This document shows, piece by piece, positions 40,801 through 51,240 of a stretch of 64,000 nucleotides of DNA. The stretch lies in assembly GCA_017506865.1 (NCBI GenBank), contig JAFCMP010000530.1, forward strand, positions 124,001-188,000. Direction: 5' to 3'. Each line of letters opens with the position of its first letter. Within the stretch, counting starts at the first letter, position 1. Under the pieces are notes generated by a model. It was given only the letters and a program-made list of their open reading frames with translations. It ran no database searches and was not told where the DNA came from. Origin of the DNA: Tribonema minus. Taxonomy: Eukaryota > Sar > Xanthophyceae > Tribonematales > Tribonemataceae. The position numbers were made by a program, and so were the translations under genes.

Positions 40801-43800
40801 CGCTATCATCATGAGCACGAGGCCGTGCGCGCGAACGACAGCGCGCGGCGCAGCGCAGCTCGCGGCGTTCGGCGCTGCCGTCGGAGCGACGGGCGGCGGC
40901 GCGACGCACGCACACTGCCTGAGACTGCAAGCGCAGCGGCGCTGCTGCCGCGGCGGGCGCGCGCGCGAGCACACGCGCACGGCCCTGCGGTGCGGCGGCC
41001 GGCTCTCACCATGCCTTCGGCGAATATGTCGCGCAGGTTCTCGTGCGCCTTCTGGCGCCGATATCGCTCCATGGCCTCCTGCTCCGCGGTGGCGGCAGTG
41101 CCCTGCGGCCGGGGGGGGGGGGGGGGTGCACAGGGGGAATGGATTCGCGGGATTCGCGGGCAATGAGCGGCAGAAGCCGGGGTGCTCAAGCGCGGGGAGT
41201 AATTGGAGTGCGTGCCAAAAGCTGCTGCACCTCAACAATACTTGACATTTAGCGCGTTGTTCCGCAGTATGACAGCACGCCCTTTGAAAATGTTTAAATT
41301 TACAATTGGCGCTGCTTCGCGCCCTGCGCGAGCACCAACGGAAAGGGTACGTCAGACAGTCGCCGGCGCAGTCAAGCGAGCGGTCACAGTGTGTGCACAC
41401 CGCAGGTGACAGCGCATGTTGGCGATCGCATGGGCAGGCCAGTGAGGGTGGCGATCGCGACACGTTTCTGCATCACCAGACCGTAACCATTGTTGAGATG
41501 GCCTTACACACGACGGCACGAATAACAAGACGTGAGCATCCCCCGGGGGCACCCGAGGCTCTGCCGTACACGGCGGTGGCGCAGCGGCAGCACATCACTC
41601 CGCAGAGGAGAGGAGCGTGCGGATCGCGCGGCAGCGGCGCTCACCTGACTGACGAGCACCTCGCCCACGGCCGTCATGTATGCGGTGCAGTCCAGGCCCT
41701 GCACGTTGACCTGCGGCGCAGCAGCCGGACAACCGGCCAGACGGCACGCGTCAGCACGCACTGCAGAGCCACAGGCGGGGTTGCCATGTGCAGCCGCCGC
41801 CAGCGGCACAGGCGGGTTTGATGCAGTGCCGCGCTGCCATGTGCAGCAGTCGCCGCAGCCGCCTTCCGCATGCGACGACCTCCGCTGCAGCTGGCCCAGT
41901 CACTACATGTACGCGGACATGCGTTGAAAGACATGAGCGCTCGCGCGCACAGGTGCTGCTGGCATTTTTAACAATCACTGCTCTCTTCAAAAACCAAGGT
42001 TTTGACCTTGCCCGCTCGCTTCGCATCTGAATGCGACAGCCGTGACCAAAGCATCATCATCTCTTGCTGGAGCTACACAGGAGTTGTTTGACGCGTGGTC
42101 GCTGTCACAATGACTGCTGTGCCAGCCTGAACATGCGTGAGCATGAATATTGCGGAGATCAAGTTGATGTTTGCCGGAATGTCACTCACGTCATTTGCCT
42201 CAGCGCACTTGAGCTTGTTTCTGATGACCGCCAGAGCTGCGTGCTTCGCCAGTTCCAGCTGTGGCGCGACGCAATGCGTGTGACAGGGGGGCGCGCCACC
42301 ACCAGTTGAGCACCACCAATTGAGCATCAGCACCATGAGGCTAGCAGCGAGGATAGCAACCAGTGCAGACACGGCAGCTCAAAGAGTGGTGTGCGTACGG
42401 CAGCTCAAAGAGTGGTGTGCGTGTGCGACGGGGTCACCTCGCGCTTCTCGATGACTTCAAACGGTGCTACAGCAAGGAGGGCTGTGCACGCACAACTCTT
42501 CAGGTATAAACACAATGACATCCACGCGTCAAATCCGCAATGACACTGTATGAGCCACTGTCACCATGTGTAAAGCGACATTCTCCCAGCCAACCATCTG
42601 CTAACAACAACAAAAAAATACATCTGGATCCATGTGCCAAGCCACATTTTCCGTGCGGATCGTTGTTGGCCAACGTAAGAAATTCTGAACAACTTCTTCC
42701 TCAGCATTTCATATTGCACTACCGGTGTACATAACGTTGACCCAAACGCACCTCATAGTCAAACCAGCGCGAGTCACGTCCGAGCTTAGCGTCCGCCATG
42801 CGCGCGCGCTGCGTTCACGTCACAGACAAACAACACCAGATTATTGATAGCAGGAGACACAGTGCGAGAAACATGAGCATAGTCAGCACTGTCGTGAGGG
42901 GGGGGGAATGACGTGTACATTCTTGCTGTTCTACAATCCGCCGAGCGCCTGCCTGCACCGCATGTCAGATTCGGCTGCAACAGGCCGAATCAGCCTTTTT
43001 GTATCACGCATCGCCATCATGACCAGCAGCTGACACTCTGCCAACTGGATCAAGTGTATTTACGGATGAATACAGATGTTGCACGGGCATGCAGCCTGCG
43101 CAGATGACACTACACGTCCCAAGCTGGACAGCAACACCATGGTAACACCATTATTGTACTGCAATTATGCACGCCAACACGCTCAACAAGCGCCAACACC
43201 GGTGACGTTAGCCGAGCCTGGCAGTTATCGATGTGCGCTCGTGTTGGCGAGGACAGTGGTCTTCAACGTGGGATTGAGCAGTCAAAGGTTGGGGGCTGCA
43301 CGGCAGAGGCTGAGAGATTGTGTGACTGGTGCTGTGCTGCTCTCTTGCAATTGCTTCAGTGAGACAACTAGAACCATGCTTGTGCCCAAAAAAATGTGAA
43401 GCATGGCGACAACCAGCTGCGATGCTGAGGGGGCTGGGTTAGCCAGTTTTTGTTGCCCAAAATTGACTGCAATCTGCCTCGGTTGCAGGGCCTGGCGAAT
43501 CACCGAACAACACTGACTAGGGTTATTCCACGCCAACCAATGGGAGCTCACCAGATGGGAGAAGGTCGTCCGCGCCTTATTGAGGTACACCGTGATGTCT
43601 TCGTCCTTATCGCGAGCGGCCTGGACCTGCACAACGTGGCAGTTGGTCGAAAAAACGGGACCGCGCTCACCGTTGATGCAACCAATCAGACAATGTGGCA
43701 AGCGGCAATAACAGAACGGGAGTACACAAACTATGAACAGGCCATGCTACAACATGCCAAAGAGTATATAAGCACGGCCGGCGGCACAGTGGCGTAGCGA

Positions 43801-44156
43801 GGGCAAGGGCTTCTGGGGCTTACCAGGTCATTTAGGGTATCCACCAGCTCCGCCACTTTCAGTCTGCTGCCCAGAGATCCGACGTCCAGGTCCACCTCCT
43901 GGCGCTGCGACGACAGCGGCAAATGCGGTGGCTCAGGCAAAACGGCAGTTGAAGCCAGACACTTTCTGCAACACACCGTAGAACACAACCCTAGGTGATA
44001 GGGCGCCGCGGCAGTTGGTGACCTAACGATGCCCGGCGGCGCATCTCTCACCATGCCCTCTGCAAGGTGTATCGCTGAGCGCGGATCTGCATGGAGGATG
44101 CCCCAGTGGGTCAAGTAGTCCAACATATCATGGTAGAGCGGACCCTGGATGTCCAT
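28837..44156 (-). CDS. Telomere repeat-binding factor-like protein with C-terminal telobox MYB domain
   Basis: Seventeen phase-consistent exons: 44052-44156, 43824-43904, 42752-42808, 41645-41710, 41010-41102, 40504-40593, 39909-39968, 39362-39463, 38107-38322, 37560-37604, 35248-35325, 34346-34696, 31597-31713, 30567-30610, 29764-29830 and 28837-29283 are supported, the first less firmly; about 672 residues, stop TAA. The last three exons join to FWTKEEEGYLRDGVKIYGEG, then RWAVILEAYPFENRTSVNLK, then DKWRN. This is the MYB/telobox pattern of TRF1/TRF2-type proteins that bind double-stranded TTAGGG repeats. Upstream are a Lys/Arg-rich stretch (exon 34346-34696) ending in an acidic tail, and N-terminal helical exons that could be a dimerisation region; I could not recognise a TRFH fold. 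A Gly/Pro/Gln-rich tail follows the MYB domain. The TTAGGG-type tracts at 32584-37750 lie in its introns. N-terminal exons might belong to a separate gene. Confidence 0.72.
32584..32610. repeat. Interstitial telomere-type repeat (CCCTAA)n
   Basis: A short run of TAACCC units with single-base variants (CCATAA, CGCTAA). It lies in the intron between exons 34346-34696 and 31597-31713 of the TRF-like gene. Confidence 0.85.
33131..33150. repeat. Interstitial telomere-type repeat (CCCTAA)n
   Basis: About three CTAACC-type units, one with a G variant, in the same intron of the TRF-like gene as the tract at 32584. Confidence 0.8.
33351..33392. repeat. Interstitial telomere-type repeat (CCCTAA)n
   Basis: Units of CCCTAA including variants CTCTAA and CCAAACCCTAA, about 40 bp, in the same intron of the TRF-like gene. 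The mix of 6-mer and 7-mer spacing shows decay. Confidence 0.85.
34729..34761. repeat. (GT)n microsatellite followed by G homopolymer
   Basis: On the sense (minus) strand of the TRF-like gene this is a C run followed by (CA)n. It lies about 30-65 nt upstream of the acceptor of exon 34346-34696. Confidence 0.85.
35798..35836. repeat. Head-to-head telomere-type repeats, (TTAGGG)n then (CCCTAA)n
   Basis: A G-rich TAGGGT run is followed directly by its inverse CCCTAA run. The arms are 14 bp and perfectly complementary, separated by TGAC. This is the arrangement expected at a telomere-telomere junction. It lies in the intron between exons 37560-37604 and 35248-35325 of the TRF-like gene. Confidence 0.9.
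36250..37330. other. AT-richer island inside an intron of the TRF-like gene
   Basis: About 1.1 kb whose composition is visibly less GC-rich than its surroundings and free of the C/G homopolymers common elsewhere. It holds open frames on both strands, notably plus-strand 36835-37086 followed by 37099-37308. They read like degraded protein but match no family I recognise. An old insertion is possible. Confidence 0.3.
37708..37750. repeat. Interstitial telomere-type repeat, degenerate
   Basis: Three good CCTAAC units followed by diverged CCTGAC and CCAAGC units. It lies in the intron between exons 38107-38322 and 37560-37604 of the TRF-like gene. Confidence 0.85.
42371..42422. repeat. 26-bp perfect tandem duplication
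   Basis: Two identical 26-bp units, 42371-42396 and 42397-42422, in an intron of the TRF-like gene. Confidence 0.9.
43450..43797 (+). other. Open frame in an intron of the TRF-like gene, unknown
   Basis: A frame of about 115 codons, antisense to the host gene, with balanced composition and a segment reading GLDLHNVAVGRKNGTALTVD. It lacks a clear start, splice partners or a recognised family. It could be a remnant of inserted coding sequence or chance. Confidence 0.2.
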
Positions 44157-44435
44157 GAAGGGGCTGGGTGTCACCCTTGGCGGCGCAGGGGCCGGAGGTA
44201 GGGCAAACGCGACAGATGCAGTATTGAGCGCCGTCTTGCTTCCCGTGTCGGCAAGGCCTGCGCCTTCGCCACCACCTAGCACAAAATTTTATGAATTTTG
44301 TGCACGATCGATAGAAAAAAGCTGGGCTGCAGTCATGTATGCGCGAGGGAGGGGGGGGGCTTTTATTTTTCCCCTGAAGCCAGAACGGTCCTCGCAGGTT
44401 TGACTCATCTCGTCGCACGCTCGTGTTGGCGAAGC
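44157..44435. promoter_or_regulatory. Divergent promoter region between the TRF-like gene and the stomatin-like gene
   Basis: About 280 bp separate the minus-strand ATG at 44156 from the plus-strand ATG at 44436. The region includes an AT-rich patch around 44279-44330, rare in this window, and a perfect inverted repeat. A shared bidirectional promoter is inferred from position only. Confidence 0.5.
44279..44303. promoter_or_regulatory. Perfect inverted repeat, 10-bp arms with 5-nt spacer
   Basis: The left arm GCACAAAATT (44279-44288) is the exact reverse complement of the right arm (44294-44303), with spacer TTATG. Its place midway between two divergent start codons suggests a binding site for a dimeric regulator, or part of the core promoters. 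Confidence 0.55.
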
Positions 44436-47400
44436 ATGCTGTCGGCGTCAAATCAGCTGATTGCCCTGCGTCGTCTGGGCAGCGTGAGAACCAGAGTCTC
44501 AGATGAGTTGCGGACACGATGTTTGGCTCCAGCCCTCGTCCAAGTGCCAGCGGTAACACACAGATACCTCGCCACGCGCACACAGAGGACCCTCGCATCA
44601 TACAACTTCAGCCACGCCTCTTTTGAAGATCAATGGCCTGTTGGTGTCACCAACACCGTGCTGAATGTGTGCCCTCAGGTGAGCTTGCGAAAGAGAAGCT
44701 CGTTTTGACTTGCTCGGCTGTGGTACACGAGCACGGGGGATGGCGCAGGATCGGCGATTGCTATTCGCTCGCTGTAGACTCCTCACCAAGCAATGCCTTT
44801 TAACAGAATCTGATACAAGATGCAGAACAGTGCGTTTTGGCAAAAGTGAAGTTTGTGATGAACTCATGTTTTTGTGGGATGACAGTATCTGACAGCATGA
44901 CGTGCGCTTCTCTCATGTGCCATACAGGGAGAAAGAATGGTGGTGGAGCGCCTGGGAAAGCTGTTGAAAGTTGAAAACAGCGGCTGGTTCTTTGCTATAC
45001 CGGGGATCGACAAGATCGCCTATAAAGTGGACATGAGAGAGCGAACCATTGCCATCAACCCGCAGAGCGCCATCACGAAGGACAACGTCAGTGTACAGGT
45101 ATGAATCAACCCCCTCTTTCAAGACATTGGCAGCAATGAAGGCTGGTGGTGAACATATCAACTTCAACCCCAACTCAGCAAATAATTGCTGCAGTGCACA
45201 CGTTGCACAGCCACCGGTTTGAGGCACAATTCCAAACACGCCATACCCTGCTCACTGTTTCTCGACACAGCCGGTGCCTGTGGCAGCAGATGTCACCATG
45301 TGCAATTCTGTACGTTGTGTGTGTGTGTGTGTTCATTTTGTGCGCGTGCATGTGTGGAGCATGTATTTGTCACCGTGCTGCAAACCACAAGCTTCGGTTC
45401 CGCCGTGCTCACCGGCAGCAGCGCGCACCACCTCCAGCGCGTCACTTCTCTGCGCCAGCGACCTCACCTCACAACCTCAACCTCCATCGCTCACGCGCCC
45501 CCCACCCCCACCCCCCACGCCACCCAACCCCCCCCCACCCCCCACCCCAGGTCAGCGGTAACCTGTACGTCCAGTTCGTGGACGCCGAGAAGGCCGCGTA
45601 CGGCTCCACCAACCCGCTGTACTCGGTGCGGCAGTTTGCGCAGTCGAGCATGCGCTCCGCGCTCGGCGAGCTCGAGCTGGACGAGATCCTGCACGCGCGC
45701 GCCAAGCTCAACAAGATGATCGGCGCCGCCGTGCAGGACGCCGCCATGGCGTGGGGCCTGCAGGTCAAGCGGTGAGCGCTGCTGCCGCTGTGCAGCGCTG
45801 CGGAGTGCTGCTGTGCACGCAGTTTTGGGGGGTGGGGGTGGGGTGGGCACTTTTGGAGGGGCGGGGGGGGGGGGCGCGGGGGGGGGAGGAGGACGGCCAG
45901 AGGTTTTGTTGTGTGTGTATGGAGCCCTGAGGAGCGCTGCTGTCGTGTGCATGGGGAGGATCGCAGGCTGCTGCGGCGGCACTCGCGAGGCGCGGGTTGC
46001 AGTCGGACACACGCTGAGTGGTGCCGCTGCGTGTGCCGCTGCCACAGTACGCATGCTGAGCACTGCGATGTGTACGAATCAGAGCTGCTGCTGAGGCATG
46101 CGCGGAGGCTTGCTGCCGCACAGCATCGCTGTCGATGTGTATCCGGAGGCTGTCAGCACGGAGATCACTGATGAGCCTCGACACGCCTCTGCTTTTGCGA
46201 CTCTTGAGTAGGCAGCAGCAGACCACCGCTGGCGCAACGTGCATGGACACTTCCTGAAAATCTGACAGCATTGCGCTGGAGCACCAGCAGCGCCCCTGTG
46301 TGCCTTGACATCCCCCGCACGCCCAGTTCCTGACTTCCCCCCCCCCCCCCCCCCCCCCCCCTGCGGCGCGCGATCGCCCCCCCTCTGCCGCCCAGGTACG
46401 AGATCACGGAGATCACGCCGGACACGCAGATCAGCGAGGCGATGGACCGGCAGGCGGCGGCAGAGCGCGTGCGGCGCGAGCGCGTGCTCACGGCGGAGGG
46501 CGAGAAGCGCGCCGCGCAGCTGCAGTCGGAGGGCGTCAAGCTGCAGCTCATCAACGAGTCCGAGGGCGCGCTCATCAAGGTGCAGAACGAGGCGCGCGCC
46601 GCCAAGGACAGGATAGGTGAGAGCGAGTGCGCTGCCGCGCTGCTGCGCCGCGTGCGCGTGGGGGGTGGGTGGTTGGGGGGGGTGTAGTGCTGCGGAGCGC
46701 CTGGAGACTGGGTGTGGAATGCGTAGGGTGCGCGGGGTATGACGCAGCGGCGCATCGGTGTGGCAGGGGGGCGTAGTGGTTGAGTGGCGGCGCGAGGCGC
46801 GGGCCACCAAGAACATTCCTGAGCGTGGGGCTGATGTACACGAAGAGCTTGCCTGTCATGCTAATGACGTACGCCGTGATCATCACAACACGCAGTTGAT
46901 GAACTGAAGTCAACCTCAAGTTGTCAGCTGCGCGCCGCATCGATCAGTCGATGGCGCGGATAGGCCCGCATATCGCCAGCAGGCACGCCCGGTTACGTGC
47001 CGCACCTCCTAGGCCCCCGCTTTGAAGCTGCAAGAGGTCGCGGCCACGCAGCACTCTACGCGGCGGCGGCGCTTGCTGCTGCGCTCCGCTTCCGCGCAGC
47101 CCTGGCCTGGAACCGCGTCGCCATCTACAGACGCAGCTGCTCGTAAGTGTCAGTGCTCATGCATCAGCTGCGCGCCCGCTGCGTCGCACGCCGCTCGCCT
47201 CTGCAGTCCTGGAGGCGGAGGGCCACGCGCTGGCGGTCAAGCTTGCCGCGGACGCGCAGGCGAAGGCGCTGGAAGTCATTGCGGAGGCGCTCAACAGGGA
47301 GGGCGGCGCGGAGGCGGCGCAGCTCGCGGTGGCGAAACAAGTGCGTTACCATTATTGACACTGAAGGATTGTTGGGACAACCAGCTGTGTTGTACGAGTT

Positions 47401-47940
47401 GTGAGGACTGTTGGTCGTGGCTTGCTCCTCCTCACACTTCGCAGCGGCGAAGCCGCCCTGTGTTGGGCCTCGGCGATTGGATCAATTCTGATGCATTCAT
47501 TGGGGAACATTTGCTGTGGGACTTTTTGCCCCCCCTGTGACATTGTCAGTCCAAGTATTTGAGAGCTGGCATGGCCGTTGCTGCACGATGGTGCTGCAGG
47601 CCAGCTGCCAATTCATGTGCGCACCCACGTGCCCGCATGCTTCACTTCACGCAGGTTGACGTGACCTGTCAAACACCCATATCACGCGCGGAGACACCCT
47701 TAGTTTGGTCATCATCACTTCTGACATGCTCCCCCCCCCCCCCTCCCCCCCTGCCCCCCCCCCCAGTACATCGAGATGTACGGCGACATGGGCCAGAAGT
47801 CCAACACCATGCTGTTCAGCGAGCGGCCGGCGGATGTCAGCCACCTGCTGGCGCAGGCTGCCACAGTGCTCAACGCGACGCTCAAGGAGCGGCCGCCCGC
47901 GCCGGCGCTGGAAGCGCGCGCAGACCCCAAGAAACGGTGA
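44436..47940 (+). CDS. STOML2: Stomatin-like protein 2, mitochondrial (SPFH/prohibitin family)
   Basis: This is an inner-membrane-associated scaffold that in other eukaryotes organises cardiolipin-rich domains and respiratory complexes. Exons: 44436-44678, 44928-45098, 45551-45771, 46396-46616, 47207-47340 and 47767-47940 (TGA); phases close to 387 residues. The N-terminus is rich in Arg, Ser and Leu and poor in acid (MLSASNQLIALRRLGSVRTR), as expected for a mitochondrial presequence. Exon 2 reads MVVERLGKLLKVENSGWFFA and IPGIDKIAYKVDMRERTIAI, the SPFH start. Exon 3 has NPLYSVRQFAQSSMRSALGE, exon 4 RYEITEITPDTQISEAMDRQ and an Ala/Glu/Arg coiled coil, exon 5 Ala-rich helix. The length is typical (human about 356). 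Acceptors of exons 3, 4 and 6 follow long C runs. It is divergent from the TRF-like gene and convergent with the topoisomerase gene. Confidence 0.94.
46338..46361. repeat. C homopolymer upstream of a splice acceptor
   Basis: An uninterrupted C run about 35 nt before the acceptor of exon 4 (46396) of the stomatin-like gene. It acts as, or adjoins, the polypyrimidine tract. Confidence 0.75.
47730..47765. repeat. C-homopolymer polypyrimidine tract
   Basis: Almost pure C (three interruptions by T or TG) running straight into the AG at 47765-47766 before exon 6 of the stomatin-like gene. Confidence 0.85.
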
Positions 47941-48489
47941 TGGCAGTGGGTGCTGGGGGGGGAGGAGAGGGCCAAGTGGTACATAATGCAACGGCTCGAA
48001 CCGTTGCATTATGTTGTTTAGAGCGCTGTTCAGTGAAATGCTTTCTGTGTCGCCTGCTGCACCATTGTTGGCTGCTTGCGTGCACTGTTTCGCAATGATG
48101 AAGCAAGTGCGGGGGCTGCTTTTTCCCACGCACGGTCCGTAAGGTATACCATATAGAAGTATGCAGGACAGACTCGTGCTTCGTGGTGCTTGAGGCGGGG
48201 AACTCGCGCAATGATCATATGCTGTGTTCTAGCGGACACAATGACAGCGCGACGCTTGCTGCACCAGGCCTGACGCGCAACAACCCAGCATCGACCGTGG
48301 CCATCGCCACGCGCACAAGCAAGTGGGACACTTTGCACCCAGGGTGAATTCTTGATGAGGGCTGCGATTCCTCTGTAATCATTGAACTGCATGCCATGTG
48401 TGGTGTGAGCCAGCGTGCGCCGTATATACTGTGATTGCCTGGGAGAACATACACGTGCAGTGAGGCGTCCCAACCCCAACTCCAACGCA
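47941..48489. other. Convergent intergenic region (stomatin-like and topoisomerase III 3' ends)
   Basis: About 550 bp between two stop codons, so it should hold both 3' UTRs. A small hairpin of the type GCAACGG...CCGTTGC lies at about 47988-48007 just after the stomatin stop. No polyadenylation signal could be assigned with confidence and no gene was seen. Confidence 0.4.
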
Positions 48490-51209
48490 TCAACCTCTGC
48501 CGCCCCGGCGCCCTCCCCCTCTACCCCCGCCTGCACCCCCCCTTCTACCATCGCCGCGCCCGCCTCCCCGGCCGCCGCCGCCGCCGCCCTCCGGCCAGTT
48601 GTCGTGCTCCCACTCCCAAAATGCGCACTCCCCAGTGGCGCACTTGAAGAAGTTGCGCCCCTGGTTCGGACCGTCCTTGCGTACGGTGATCTTGGGGGCG
48701 GGCGCGCCGCAGCCGCACTCGCGCTCGCCCGCGGCAGCAGCAGCGGCCGCTACAGCAGCTCTGCCGCCGCCGCCTCCGGCGCGCTGTCTGTCTTCGCCGC
48801 GCCCGCTGCCGCCACCTCTGCGCTCAGAGCCGGGCATGCTATGTAAGAAGCGGCACGTGCGATGAGCTCTTTGACCGCCGGCGCAGTGCGGTGTGACACG
48901 CTTGGCCCTAACAACGCTCAGGGATGCTGTGCCCTGCCAATGCCACTAAGCTGTTTTGAGGTGTAGGCAAAGGCAGTGTTGCAGTGAAGCAGCTCCCTGA
49001 AGTGGTTCTCGCATCTCAGTTCTCATCCCGCACTCCCTGGCCGCTGCCAAAAGGCAACCTCAACACAGCCATGACAAGCCCAAGAAGCGACTATTCCGAT
49101 GCTCACCTGTTCCTGGTGGCGCCGCCACCGCGACCGCCGCCATCGCCACGGCCTGCTCGGGAAGCAGCAGTGGCGCCGTTGCTGCGCGTGGCAAGCCCAG
49201 TCCCCGCTGCACCCCGCGCTGCACCACCTCTGCCGCCGCTGCCGCCCCTGCCGCTGCCGCCGCCGCGGCGCCCCGCCCCTGCGGACGCGGCGGCGCCGCC
49301 CTGCCGCCCCCCGCGCGGCGTCGCCGCAGCCGCCGCCCTCGCCCCGCCGCCGCCGCCGCCGCCACCGCCGCGCAGCTCCGCCAGCGTGTCGTCGCACAGC
49401 GGGCACACCTCCTCGAGCAGCGGCGGCACGTACGCGGGGCGCCCCGCGCGGCGCAGCGTGAGCGTCAAGCGCCGCACGTTGGGGCCGCAGCGCGCGCACG
49501 TCGCGCCGCTCTCCGCGGGCCGCGCCGATGCGACGACGCGCGGCAGCCAGACGGCGCCGCGGCACGCCGGGTAGCCGCTGCAGCTGAGGGAGATGGAGGT
49601 GGTGGCGGCGGGGGCGGCGGCGGCGCCGGCGGCGGGCGCGGCGGCGGCGGCGGCGGAGGCGCTGCGAATGGACAGGGAGTTGCCACAGCCGAGCGGGCAC
49701 GGCGCGATGGGGGTGGCGTCCTGTGGCGTAGGGGAGCGGAGGGGGGGGGGGACACACCACGCATGACGTTTGCACATACGACATGCTGTGCTGCAGCTGC
49801 TGGACGGTTAGCCGAGTATGACAACCTAGCGCTTGCAATTGCCATGCAGCAGGGGCATTGTTGACGGTCATGCTGGCAATGCTGGGGAAGCGGGCATGGC
49901 AGTGTTGGCTCTGATGTTGGCAAGCTGCTCGACGACTGCCCAGTACCATTCATGTTCATTATTGTTCATGGGCATTGCCCGTCTCAAGTCGAGATGCAGT
50001 ACCCGCATAGCTCCATTGGACAAGCACCAGCTGCATTCGCGAAATGACAAGCACCAGCTGCATTCGAGAAATGACAATGACAGCAAACCCACGAGGGGTA
50101 TGGGGCATAGCCGATACTGCAGTGTCACGCTGACATTCGTATGGCCATTCTACAGTCAGCAATTGCCAGGCTGATGTGAGCACTGAAGCTCTCCGAGTCA
50201 GTAGCAGGAATGTGCACAAGGCTCGATGAGAATGGCATGAAACGAAGTCGGACGCGGGCTGGCTCTATTCAAGCAACAGCCACTGGCCACGTACTGTATT
50301 AAGACGTGCAAATCAGACTGCTAGAAACTGCAACATGTAGGCAATTGTGCTGGTGCAAATGTCAACGGTCGTCGCCCTCATGGGATCAACACTGCAGCCT
50401 TTCTCTAAACTGCCGCCGAGCGCTGACCACAACCACCACGACGTCACCGCATGCGCCTCAAGTTCGCACGTGTAACCGCAAACCCCATCATGCCTGCGCA
50501 GCAATTGCCCCCCCCCCCCCCTCCCCCTCTTTGTCCAACGCTCGGTGGCGCAAGCACATACACAGACACCATGTACAGTTCATGCGACACTCACCGAGCC
50601 GGTCTTCTTGGCGAGCGGGCAGTCCGCGGAGCACAGGAAGCAGGGGAAAGTGCCGACGCCCGCACCGCCATGCTCCTCCGGCGGGTTGTTGTAGCACCAC
50701 GGGCAGATGGTGTAGGCGTTGCCCTCAAAGCCGTTGCCGGGCCGCACCTGCTCTTGCGCGGCGACGGCGGCAGCAGAAGTTGAGCGGCAGAAGTGTAGTT
50801 AGCGTGTTGTTGGCAAGTGTTCACGTTCAGCAAAGGCGTTGTCTGTTGTGGGGGCTTGGACACAGCGTAAGGCAAGGCGCTGAGGCGGTGCGCGTACCGC
50901 GAGGTCGCGGCAAATGGCTCCGCTGCTCACTACGCTGGCCATAATGACAGAGCATCATCACGCCACGTCCGCACGCAATGCGCTGCGGAGGGGGCGATGC
51001 GCTTGCCGTGCAAACGGTCGGAGCTGTCGTGCCGCGCCGCTGCCGCCGTGGGCGGGCCCGCAGCTCATTTCATCCCCTCGCGCACGCACCTCCAGCACCT
51101 CGTATGCGCACAGCGGGCACGCGACGCCGGGCGTCGCGAGCGCGATCTCGCCGCGGTGCGGCAGCGGCAGCCCGCGCCGGCACGTCGTGCAGTACAGCAG
51201 CGGCCGCGC

Positions 51210-51240
<31 letters not shown>

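Noticed and set aside
42432-42460. Possible 29-nt exon (PFEVIEKRE) of the TRF-like gene
   Set aside because: It has a donor and an AG, but its length breaks the phase between exons 42752-42808 and 41645-41710. It was left out.
49023-49949. Long minus-strand Arg/His-rich open frame
   Set aside because: It is an out-of-frame reading of topoisomerase exon 49107-49720; the real frame carries the Cys-pair zinc motifs.
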